Shown here: positions 54,146 through 61,945 of the stretch, piece by piece
Numbering within the stretch: position 1 is the stretch's first letter
Layout of the letters: each line of letters starts with the position of its first letter
From: Desulforhopalus vacuolatus
Lineage (GTDB): Bacteria; Desulfobacterota; Desulfobulbia; Desulfobulbales; Desulfocapsaceae
Direction: 5' to 3'
DNA length: 64,000 nt
Assembly: GCF_016918505.1 (NCBI RefSeq)
Contig: NZ_JAFFPZ010000012.1
Location: 50,835 to 114,834, forward strand
Program-made: the position numbers and the translations under genes
Notes under the pieces: model-generated
What the model saw: only the letters and a program-made list of their open reading frames with translations
Told to the model about the DNA's origin: nothing
Database searches by the model: none

Positions 54146-56161
54146 CTACTCTTTTGTGTTTAATTGATAACGTTTTTGTACTAATTCATATTTAACGTGA
54201 GTAAATATAATTATCTCAGCATATCCCTCTTCTCTGGCTGCATGAATGGCTTCAGTTGTAGTAATGTTTCTTGTTTTGTGAGAATATTGAGAATAACCGT
54301 ATCTATTTCTCCTCTTTGCATATTCAGGAACACCATCAATAAGGGGAATACCAGAAAAAGCTGGCGTAACAAACGGAGACCCATATTTATGATGTTTTTG
54401 AGAATCATAATACCACCTTTCGGTATGAGGTATAAAAACACATGTATTTTTTTTATTGTAGTCCTTATCAATAGCATTTAAATCTTTAAGGAATTGTGAA
54501 AAAATATTCTTATTGGTATCTTTAGATATTGCTTGAAAAGCAATATTAGTATTGATAATTTCTTTATAAACTCTAGAAATATTTATTATTCTACATATAA
54601 AAGGAATATTTATTATTCTAAATACAAAAATCATATTCAGAATAATAAATATTATAAATATTTTTATTTGAATCTTGTTGTTTGAATTACAATTATTAAT
54701 AAGATTGCATAGATATACAACAAAAAAAGCTATAGATAGAAAATACGATGTATAGGTAAAATAAAAGAAATCCGAGGCATTTTGTGTCTTTAATAAAGTC
54801 ATAAAACCAAAAAAAGTACCACAGCATGTGGAAATAATAAGTATTTCTATATGTAAATATTTTTTATTAGCAAACATCCAGTACACTTTTTTCTGCCCAA
54901 AATATTTTATTTCTCTTAATAATACAGATATAGATAAATAAATGACGAAAAAATAATTTATCAGAGATAGATTTTCAGATGGACGTCCGAAAATCATAGT
55001 TGCCTGTAAAACATTCGAGAACCGAAATATTGAGAGACCATTTGTCGTTGATGTTGAATGAGGAAAAATAAAAACTGAAATTAATAATATCTCTAAGGAA
55101 CACAACGTGAAAATAATTGCAAAAGTTTTTTTGGAAAAATTATTAACCCTCAATATATAAAAAGAAAAAAGACAAATGGAAACTATTCCTGTTGATATCT
55201 TTGTAAAGGAAATCAAAAAAACGCCAATAAAGACAAACAAAATAACGATTAATTCACAATAGTCTTTACCCAAAGAAATAAGAAAGCTTAATATTAAAAA
55301 AAACAGCAACAAGGAGATTAAATTACTTTCACTTACGAAAGGATGTCCCAGATGTCCCAGCGCCAATATCCAATACACAATATGCAAAAATAAAACAAAA
55401 GTCGAAGCAACTAAAAGATTTATTGGTTGCTTAAATATATATACAGACAACCTATTTAAAAAAATAAAAAAAGATTTTATAAACAACGGAATAAATAATA
55501 TTGGATAAGCTATATTATAGAAGTTTATCGAATTAATTCCAAGTACTCTTGATATCATAGCAAAAAGTGCATGACTTCCGAAGTGATAGTGCAATAATGG
55601 AGCACCATCTAAACCCGTAGACGGATAAAGATTTGTTTTAAACATATTCGAGATGGCACAGTGAAACATTGTGTCTATGTTAGCTCCTCCAAGTGCTACT
55701 CTTTTAGCAAAAAGAGGAAAGTGATACCCTTGGCCATAAAAGAATGAAAAAAGTATAATTGATACAAGAAAAACAAAAGCAACAACTTGAATAAATTCTA
55801 AAAATTTCCATTGCAATAAAGAATACAAAAAGGCTAAAAACGGAATAAGGATTAAAAAATACGTTAAAAAAGGATTTGCTTTAATAAGGCCAATAAAAAA
55901 AATTAATGCCATTAATAAAATAGTCGAAATTTCTACAGAAATAACCCTCGAAGAATTTTTTCTTTGCTTAAAATATAGATAAAAAAAATCAGGAATAAAT
56001 AAAAAAAAGGCAGAAAGACCAAGGATCTTCAAACATAAAAAAAACGAAATAGGCATGTATTCATTACACAAAACGGTAATAAATAAAACAAAAAAAACAG
56101 ATATAAAGAAACAACTGACACTTAATTTGTTAAAAAAAATATAGAAGTTTTCATTTTCCAT
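54146..56161 (-). CDS. Large polytopic membrane protein, GT-C glycosyltransferase-like
   Basis: A ~671-residue protein from ATG 56161, which has AGGTG eight bases upstream; a GTG three codons earlier is less likely. It has ~13-15 TM helices and a C-terminal soluble domain (~560-671; TCVFIPHTERWYYDSQKHHK, IPLIDGVPEYAKRRNRYGYSQYS). A first extracytoplasmic loop has GANIDTMFHCAISNMFKT and LLHYHFGSHALF, like the acidic/His loops of GT-C enzymes. The gene is much richer in A+T than its neighbours (Lys/Asn/Ile/Phe-heavy), which suggests horizontal acquisition. Likely role: transfer of a polyprenyl-phosphate-linked sugar on the periplasmic side. The family is not securely recognised. Confidence 0.75.
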   Translation of the reverse strand: MENENFYIFFNKLSVSCFFISVFFVLFITVLCNEYMPISFFLCLKILGLSAFFLFIPDFFYLYFKQRKNSSRVISVEISTILLMALIFFIGLIKANPFLTYFLILIPFLAFLYSLLQWKFLEFIQVVAFVFLVSIILFSFFYGQGYHFPLFAKRVALGGANIDTMFHCAISNMFKTNLYPSTGLDGAPLLHYHFGSHALFAMISRVLGINSINFYNIAYPILFIPLFIKSFFIFLNRLSVYIFKQPINLLVASTFVLFLHIVYWILALGHLGHPFVSESNLISLLLFFLILSFLISLGKDYCELIVILFVFIGVFLISFTKISTGIVSICLFSFYILRVNNFSKKTFAIIFTLCSLEILLISVFIFPHSTSTTNGLSIFRFSNVLQATMIFGRPSENLSLINYFFVIYLSISVLLREIKYFGQKKVYWMFANKKYLHIEILIISTCCGTFFGFMTLLKTQNASDFFYFTYTSYFLSIAFFVVYLCNLINNCNSNNKIQIKIFIIFIILNMIFVFRIINIPFICRIINISRVYKEIINTNIAFQAISKDTNKNIFSQFLKDLNAIDKDYNKKNTCVFIPHTERWYYDSQKHHKYGSPFVTPAFSGIPLIDGVPEYAKRRNRYGYSQYSHKTRNITTTEAIHAAREEGYAEIIIFTHVKYELVQKRYQLNTKE

Positions 56162-56193
56162 AAAAAACACCTGCCAAAATGTAATGCTTATTA

Positions 56194-57348
56194 TTAAGCA
56201 GTCCTTGTCTGATAAAATTCACAAATCCCCCCAACAACAATCTCCTGTTCCTCCGCACTCAATTCAAAATAACACGGTAATCTCACCAGTCGTTCGCTGA
56301 TATCCTCAGTTACCGGTAATTCAACCCCGCTCACTCCTATCTTCTGTCCCATGGGGGAGGTGTGCAGTGGTACATAGTGAAACACGGCGTGGATTCCCCG
56401 GGCCTTTAAATGGGCAATCAGGTTGCTGCGTTCCCGGGCTGTATTGGTGATGATGTAGAACATGTGGCCGTTGTGGATACAACTGTCGGGGGTGTAGGGG
56501 AGGCGGATATGTCCCTGGGCTGCAAGGGGTGCCAGGGCTGTAGCGTAGTTGCAGAAGATGGTTCTGCGTTTTTTTGTAATGGTTGCTGATGCTTCCAGCT
56601 GGGCATAGAGGAATGCGGCGAGGATTTCCGAAGGGAGGTAAGAGGAACCAATATCGATCCAGGTATATTTATCTACTTCGCCCCGGAAAAATTTACTGCG
56701 ATTGGTGCCTTTTTCTCGAATGACCTCCGCCCGTTCCAGAAAGCGTTCGTCATTGACGGCCAGAGCACCGCCTTCACCGCAGATAAAATTTTTGGTTTCG
56801 TGAAAACTGTAACAGCCGAGGTGGCCGATGGTGCCGAGGTACTTGCCGTTGCGGGTGGCGTTCACTGCCTGGGCTGCGTCTTCAATAACCAGCAGATCGT
56901 GTTCGTCGGCCAATCCCATTATAGTTTCCATATCACATCCCACCCCTGCATAATGGACAGGGACAATGGCCTTTGTCCGTGGAGTAATGGCCTCGGCAAT
57001 ACGTTTTTCATTAAGATTCAGGGTATCCGGCCGGATATCCACGAATCGGATGGAGGCCCCACGAAGCACAAAGGCATTGGCCGTGGACACAAAAGTGAAC
57101 GAGGGCATGATGACCTCATCCCCGGGTCCGATATCCGCAAGAATGGCTGCCATCTCCAATGCTGCGGTGCCGGAATTCGTCAACAAGACCTTCTTTGCCC
57201 CGAACCGCTCTTCCATCCAGGCATGACATTTTTTGGTAAAATTGCCGTCCCCGGAGATATTGCCGTTGAGAACAGCCTGGGAGATATAAAAAAGCTCTTT
57301 GCCGACGATGAACGGTTTGTTGAAGGGGATAACTGTTTGAGATGACAT
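56194..57348 (-). CDS. DegT/DnrJ/EryC1 sugar aminotransferase, WecE/RffA-like
   Basis: A 384-residue PLP enzyme. It resembles dTDP-4-amino-4,6-dideoxygalactose transaminase: LTNSGTAALEMAAILADIGPGDEVIMPSFTFVSTANAFV, then IVPVHYAGVGCDMETIM, the Asp of VIEDAAQAV, and the PLP lysine in CYSFHETKNF. It should aminate C4 of a nucleotide 4-keto-6-deoxy sugar using glutamate. The dTDP-glucose synthase and dehydratase are not in the window. It belongs to the minus-strand island with two small transporters, GNAT, GT2 and ATP-grasp genes. Confidence 0.93.
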   Translation of the reverse strand: MSSQTVIPFNKPFIVGKELFYISQAVLNGNISGDGNFTKKCHAWMEERFGAKKVLLTNSGTAALEMAAILADIGPGDEVIMPSFTFVSTANAFVLRGASIRFVDIRPDTLNLNEKRIAEAITPRTKAIVPVHYAGVGCDMETIMGLADEHDLLVIEDAAQAVNATRNGKYLGTIGHLGCYSFHETKNFICGEGGALAVNDERFLERAEVIREKGTNRSKFFRGEVDKYTWIDIGSSYLPSEILAAFLYAQLEASATITKKRRTIFCNYATALAPLAAQGHIRLPYTPDSCIHNGHMFYIITNTARERSNLIAHLKARGIHAVFHYVPLHTSPMGQKIGVSGVELPVTEDISERLVRLPCYFELSAEEQEIVVGGICEFYQTRTA

Positions 57349-57398
57349 AATTTCTTCTCTTTGAAAGGTTCAGGGTACCCTTATGAAAATTCAAAATA

Positions 57399-57740
57399 TC
57401 AGGCAGTAATCATCACCAGAAGTCCGATAACTATAATGCAAACACCTGTAATCTTGGGCCAATCAATACTTTCTTCCAAAATAATTCGAGATAATAGAAG
57501 AACAAAAACGAAATTGAGCGCCGTCATGGCGTACATTATCGAAAAATCAATAACCTGCGCAGCAAGTGAGGAAATAACAGGGCAGCAGATAAAAAAGAAA
57601 ACACCAGCCAAAAAAAATGGGTGCACGAATTTACGTGCAAAAGAAATATTTGCAACGGCAGCTTTTTTAAAACAAATATGTCCAACAGCCGCAAGCATGG
57701 AAACCAGCAAAAGTAAGAGAAAACCAATCTCCATACTCAT
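57399..57740 (-). CDS. Half-size EamA/SMR-type membrane protein (flippase subunit?)
   Basis: A 113-residue, four-helix protein (GFLLLLLVSMLAAVGHICFKKAA; HPFFLAGVFFFICC; MYAMTALNFVFVLLLSRIIL; ITGVCIIVIGLLVMI) with the E-x-I-W-pattern before the last helix. Its length and plan fit ArnE/ArnF- or SMR-type half transporters. It overlaps the next upstream gene by 4 bp, so the two probably form a heterodimer. Likely to flip an undecaprenyl-phosphate-linked sugar, by analogy with ArnEF. Confidence 0.8.
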   Translation of the reverse strand: MSMEIGFLLLLLVSMLAAVGHICFKKAAVANISFARKFVHPFFLAGVFFFICCPVISSLAAQVIDFSIMYAMTALNFVFVLLLSRIILEESIDWPKITGVCIIVIGLLVMITA

Positions 57741-58129
57741 TTCATTTTTCCCATACTCGTATCATCTCGATATTTTGAAAGAGTGATAATCGAAACTCCG
57801 ACTAAAATAATTACAGCTCCGGCTAAACGTTGAAAAATAAATGGTTCGTGAAAAAATAATATACCGACAAAAAGCGATAATATATAGTTAACACCAAGGA
57901 GAGGATATATAAATGACAACTGATATTTTTTTCCCAACAGTAACCAGAGTAGAGTTCGGACACCATAAACACACACAAGCGTAAGGGATAACAATGCAAT
58001 TGCCGAATGCTTATTATAATATATTGGAGAGATTTTAATTAAAACGCCTCCCAGTAAATTAGATAAGATCAATAAAATCAATCCGCAGCAAAGAAATTTA
58101 TCAACGAAGAGGTTCTGAATAAATTTCAT
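57737..58129 (-). CDS. Half-size EamA/SMR-type membrane protein, partner subunit
   Basis: A 130-residue, four-helix protein (CGLILLILSNLLGGVLIKIS; IALLSLTLVCVYGVRTLLWLLL; FIYPLLGVNYILSLFVGILFFHEPF; LAGAVIILVGVSIITLS). The FHEPF turn before the last helix is typical of EamA/SMR proteins. Its stop overlaps the partner start (ATGA). Paired ArnE/ArnF-like genes beside an ArnC-like transferase support a lipid-linked sugar flippase role; this is context inference. Confidence 0.8.
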   Translation of the reverse strand: MKFIQNLFVDKFLCCGLILLILSNLLGGVLIKISPIYYNKHSAIALLSLTLVCVYGVRTLLWLLLGKKYQLSFIYPLLGVNYILSLFVGILFFHEPFIFQRLAGAVIILVGVSIITLSKYRDDTSMGKMK

Positions 58130-58229
58130 TAGGATCTCTCTTAATTTTTTTATGGTTTTTTAAAATAAAAAAAATCTTCGGATCAACCAAGACCACAAAG
58201 CGTAATTAAATATCCCTTTATGTGGTGTT

Positions 58230-58802
58230 CTAAAAAGATGCATTACTATTTGATTCCTGACTTTTCCTCTCAAGAACTTTGGCTATCTCAAATTTAGCCA
58301 AGATAACCTTATCTACAAATTGCCCATCTTTGACTTCATGCTCTCTCAACAGACCTTCCTGCAGATACCCCAGCCTCTCGTAAAAATGCAACACTTCGGG
58401 GTGTCCTGCATCTGTCTTACACCATATTTTATGCAACTTGAGTTTAAAAAAAGCATACTGTTCCTGTAACGTTAAAGCTTCAGATCCATATCCTTGTCCA
58501 CGCGCCGCCGGGTTCGCAATAAATATGCTCAATCGAGCATTGCGATGCCGGAGATCAATCATATCCAACGATACATTCCCAATATGTATCTGATCGATAT
58601 TCCGACAAATAGCACAAACAATCTTAGTATCGTCATTTTGCAACTTACCAAACCAGCGAAACTGTTGCTCCTTTGTAAAAGGCACCTGAACGCCAATCTT
58701 TGAATAAATATCGCGCCGATGCAACCATTCCCAAGTTCTATTCAAATCGGATACAACCAGTTTACGCAGATAAAGATTGTCCCCTTCAATTACAGGAGCC
58801 AT
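58230..58802 (-). CDS. GNAT-family N-acetyltransferase (RimJ/RimL type)
   Basis: A 190-residue protein. NLYLRKLVVSDLNRTWEWLHR begins a RimJ/RimL-type GNAT domain. HIGNVSLDMIDLRHRNARLSIFIAN is followed by the acetyl-CoA loop ARGQGYGSEAL and the distal FYERLGYLQEGLLREH. Sugar-modifying GNATs in LPS and flagellin clusters (PseH-like) have this form. In this island it probably acetylates the 4-amino sugar made by the WecE-like enzyme. The ATG at 58802 overlaps the GT2 stop (TGATG). Confidence 0.88.
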   Translation of the reverse strand: MAPVIEGDNLYLRKLVVSDLNRTWEWLHRRDIYSKIGVQVPFTKEQQFRWFGKLQNDDTKIVCAICRNIDQIHIGNVSLDMIDLRHRNARLSIFIANPAARGQGYGSEALTLQEQYAFFKLKLHKIWCKTDAGHPEVLHFYERLGYLQEGLLREHEVKDGQFVDKVILAKFEIAKVLERKSQESNSNASF

Positions 58803-59746
58803 CACCGTCCACGTCCAACGATGGACCGCACTTCGTACCTGGGCAACCCTGTAATTTCGCTTATGATTCGCCCAATATACTCTCCCAGCAAACCAATACC
58901 AGCGAGAATCATACCACTAAAAAAAGAGATCGTAAGAATCAGTGACGTGAAACCCTTCACACTACTTCCTCCGAACATCCAGCACATCCAGTACCAAAGA
59001 GAGAGTATAAAGGCGAAACCCGCAGTCGAAAAACCAATGGCGGAAAACCATCGCAGAGGTAAAATTGATGCGTTGATGATACTGTGAAAAGTTGCATAGA
59101 CACATCGTCTGATAGAATATCCACTCTGTCCATAATTTCGAACATGATGTTCGACCGACACATTCATAACTTTTTTTGTCACGCTTACGATCAATGGGCC
59201 CAGCAACGGATATGCTATCCTGTATAAAGTTAAAATCTTTGCAAATTCTGCAGGCATAATTCGAAAACTCGTTGTAGAAATACCACGAGGCTTGTTATAC
59301 ATCTTGTCCATAACAAATGCTAAAAATTTTGATCCTGAATTTCGGATAAAAGTATGTTTTTTTATGTTATATGCGCCCATAATACAATCCATATCAGGAG
59401 AGGAATCCATTGCTTTTATCAATTTTGGTAATTCTTCCGGAGGGTGCTGCAGATCATCATCCATGGTAATGACGTAACGACCTTGTGCATGCTCTAGCCC
59501 ACACAGCGTTGCTCGAAATTGGCCAATATTGTAAAGCAAATCAATCCCTTGAACAAAATCATATTTTTCAGATAATTGTACGATAGTATCCCACGTTCTC
59601 TTATCAGGGCTTCTATCATTGACAAAAATCACTTCAAAAATACCGTACGATTTCATGACTTCAGCAATCCGCTGCACCAGTTCAGGCAACCAGAGCCCGG
59701 ACGCATAACATGGGATAACGATAGAATAGTTAATAGTATTCATCAT
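58802..59746 (-). CDS. Polyprenyl-phosphate glycosyltransferase, ArnC/GtrB-like family 2
   Basis: A ~314-residue enzyme: YSIVIPCYASGLWLPELVQRI, FVNDRSPDKRTWD, LYNIGQFRATLCGLEHAQGRYVITMDDDLQHPPEEL (metal-binding DDD). Two C-terminal TM helices (FSAIGFSTAGFAFILSLWYWM; SFFSGMILAGIGLLGEYIGRI) and the terminal GLPRYEVRSIVGRG match ArnC/GtrB transferases, which load sugars onto undecaprenyl phosphate. The start overlaps the ATP-grasp gene by 17 bp; GAGG precedes the ATGs at 59746/59743. Confidence 0.92.
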   Translation of the reverse strand: MMNTINYSIVIPCYASGLWLPELVQRIAEVMKSYGIFEVIFVNDRSPDKRTWDTIVQLSEKYDFVQGIDLLYNIGQFRATLCGLEHAQGRYVITMDDDLQHPPEELPKLIKAMDSSPDMDCIMGAYNIKKHTFIRNSGSKFLAFVMDKMYNKPRGISTTSFRIMPAEFAKILTLYRIAYPLLGPLIVSVTKKVMNVSVEHHVRNYGQSGYSIRRCVYATFHSIINASILPLRWFSAIGFSTAGFAFILSLWYWMCWMFGGSSVKGFTSLILTISFFSGMILAGIGLLGEYIGRIISEITGLPRYEVRSIVGRGR

Positions 59747-60929
59747 CAACCTCTATGTGCAAAGCACGTTGCAGCTTATCGGCTGTTTTTCTGTATTCCT
59801 TACAGCTACATTCAAGGATAGCGTAACCAATCAAATTTGCATTGTGCGAAAAAGGGGCAACGAAATCACCTGTTTTTTTAGCCAGCACTAATGTCGTAAT
59901 TTCTGGAACATAACTTTTTAGCTCTTCCAGCGTAGAAATATCTCTGAGTGTTCCAGAACGATCAGAGCCAAAGACATAGCTGCACATCGGTTTTGTATCA
60001 CGTGCAACTGCCCCTTTGATAACATGGCCTAAAGCACTTTCTAAAAGCCACTCCATAAGATCAACATTTTTGCTCTGGTAAATTAAATCCGTGATACCAT
60101 TTCCTCCGTTCCGAATCCCGATTTCCACAGCTGTTATATGCTCAGGTCCAACCATAACATCAAAATTTACAGGGCCAGTTGTATACCCCAGTTTACCTGC
60201 AATGCGGCACAGTTCGTCCTTGACACGCATGTCATCAGTTTTGCTCAGAATACCGGGCAGGGAATGACCTCGAACCAAAACCCCATCCAGATATTTGCGT
60301 GTAGAAGTAAAAAACAGCAACTCACCATCTTGAAAAAAAGCATCTCCGCCAACTTCAATTCCTTCTAAAAATGATTCAGTACAAATCAAATCATTTCGGG
60401 AAAAATATCGCGAGAGATTAAAGGCTTCCAGCACGTCCCCGCGCTTCAGATGAGGATGAAGAATGGTTACTCCCCTGGACCCTGAAGCATCATCAGGTTT
60501 AATGACAATTTTACAACCTCGGGATTGATAAAATATCCAGGCATCTTCAGGAGTCTTACAAACCTTAAATTCAGGACAGTTGAGGCCTTCCTTCTGAAGA
60601 AATGTTCTGAAAGCTGTTTTTGATGATACGGTTTGAGCAACGAATCTTGATGGTCCCGGCAAACCCATTTTTTGGGTCACGTATGCAAGAGTCGGAACAC
60701 TGACATCAGTTCCACTTGTAACAATGGCATCTATTTCATGATGAACAGCGGCCTGGAGCACTGTTTTTTCATCAGTTGTGTCTATTTCAAGAAATAAATC
60801 AGCCAGCTCAATCCCTGGATAACAACCAGCAATACTCAAAACCAAAGTATTTAAACCCATCTCTTTTGCTTTCTGAATGAGCGGAACCTGGTATACTCCG
60901 GCCCCTAAAATCATTACTTTTTTTTTCAT
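59730..60929 (-). CDS. ATP-grasp ligase
   Basis: A 399-residue protein from ATG 60929 (MKKKVMILGAGVYQVPLIQ); codons upstream of this to 61016 are poorly supported. An N-terminal PurK/CarB-like Rossmann domain precedes the ATP-grasp core: KIVIKPDDASGSRGVTILH (ATP-binding Lys and Gly loop), CTESFLEGIEVGGDAFF, and the metal-binding end VEIGIRNGGNGITDLIY. Members ligate carboxylates to amines. In this island it may couple an amino acid or other acid to an amino sugar, but the substrate is not evident. First gene of the minus-strand island. Confidence 0.85.
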   Translation of the reverse strand: MKKKVMILGAGVYQVPLIQKAKEMGLNTLVLSIAGCYPGIELADLFLEIDTTDEKTVLQAAVHHEIDAIVTSGTDVSVPTLAYVTQKMGLPGPSRFVAQTVSSKTAFRTFLQKEGLNCPEFKVCKTPEDAWIFYQSRGCKIVIKPDDASGSRGVTILHPHLKRGDVLEAFNLSRYFSRNDLICTESFLEGIEVGGDAFFQDGELLFFTSTRKYLDGVLVRGHSLPGILSKTDDMRVKDELCRIAGKLGYTTGPVNFDVMVGPEHITAVEIGIRNGGNGITDLIYQSKNVDLMEWLLESALGHVIKGAVARDTKPMCSYVFGSDRSGTLRDISTLEELKSYVPEITTLVLAKKTGDFVAPFSHNANLIGYAILECSCKEYRKTADKLQRALHIEVDDEYY

Positions 60930-61632
60930 CTCAGATGGCCTTATTGTGCATTGACATTTTCTCCGGCCTGAAGGAGGGGATTTTTTTTCAAGCAAAAGGA
61001 TACCGTCAGAGTTCACTGATTCTCAGAAATATGCAGTATTTTTGGAAGAACTAAAAAATTAAAAATATGATTATACAATTTTTTCAACAATCTTCAACAG
61101 ATGCCAGCTCTTCCCGGTTTGACAATAAACCCTTGTTTTCACGAATATTTTTCGGCGATATTACAAGGATATACCGTCCTTGACGATAAGTAAATTCTGC
61201 GTAAAACGTACGTATGATACCATTCCTATTAAGTTGTAACCCGTTTTGCATCCTGTTTATCCATTCGTAGTTACAAACGACAAAAGGAACCACGAATGGA
61301 CACGAATAAACACGAATTATTACTGAAAAAAACATAAGAGAATGCCCTTGTGATTGCTTTGAGGTAATTGATGTTTTCCGTGTCCTTCCGTGTTTTCCGT
61401 GGTAGCAAACTACATGAGTATTGTGGCAATGTATTGTTTCTGCTTATCGATCCATCTGGAGCAGGGTCTGTTCTCATGCTCCTGGTAAACCACGGATAAA
61501 CACGAATTAGTACTCATTCGCAATCGCCAAAAAAGATGTCTACGCAGTTGCGTTATCTGGTCAATACAAAATGTAAATGGTATGAAACATCGCTGTTTCA
61601 ATACGTACGAGTAAACGGGAAAAGAGCTGAAG

Positions 61633-61771
61633 GGTTCCTTGAATAATCTTGTATTTCGTTCATATTCAAGGCACAGGAGAAAATTTACCGGAGCTATATG
61701 TTTGATATTGCGAGGATAAATTTTTGACTGTAACGAAGAAGATGGGCGAAAGACTGATTATTCAAGGTTCC
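61633..61771. mobile_element. 139-bp miniature inverted-repeat element, long form of the GGTACC family
   Basis: The left end GGTTCCTTGAATAATC and right end GATTATTCAAGGTTCC are inverted repeats (14 of 16 match). They are flanked by CTGAAG and CTGAAC, a near-perfect 6-bp duplication like the CTGTTG of the 51-bp element. An inner inverted pair GAGCTATATG / CATATAGCTC spans the right end. The right half (TAACGAAGAAGATGGGCGAA) matches the short element and the 4537-4581 fragment. Confidence 0.75.
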
Positions 61772-61797
61772 CTGAACATATAGCTCCCTGTATGCTC

Positions 61798-61917
61798 AGT
61801 CTGAGATCTTCCTGTTTGAAGAAAGATCATGATCTGGTACCTTTCTAAAAGAGAGGGCTGCTGGCAGCGTACTCTTATTCATATCACGGTGTTGCACGTA
61901 TTGTACTCATCCAGCTT
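61798..61917 (-). mobile_element. Remnant of the IS30 element 5' region
   Basis: It aligns with 53926-54110 (e.g. 'tgatctggtacctttctaaaagag', shared in parts, and 'actcatccagc' at the far end). It lacks ~70 bp that include the transposase start codon. The orientation matches the truncated IS30 copy at 53216-54007. Confidence 0.7.
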
Positions 61918-61945
61918 CAGCCTTCCTTTCTCTTAATTTTTTCTT

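Larger units (their letters stand above)
60930..61945. repeat. 1-kb intergenic repeat mosaic before the intact kinase gene
   Basis: No gene seen. 60930-61215 is unique, with the promoter region of the island. 61219-61583 repeats 71-350 and 529-625 of the window start, joined at an ACCACGG direct repeat. 61633-61771 is the long GGTTCC miniature element. 61798-61917 is a deleted remnant of the IS30 5' region. The kinase ATG follows 28 bp later. Confidence 0.8.
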
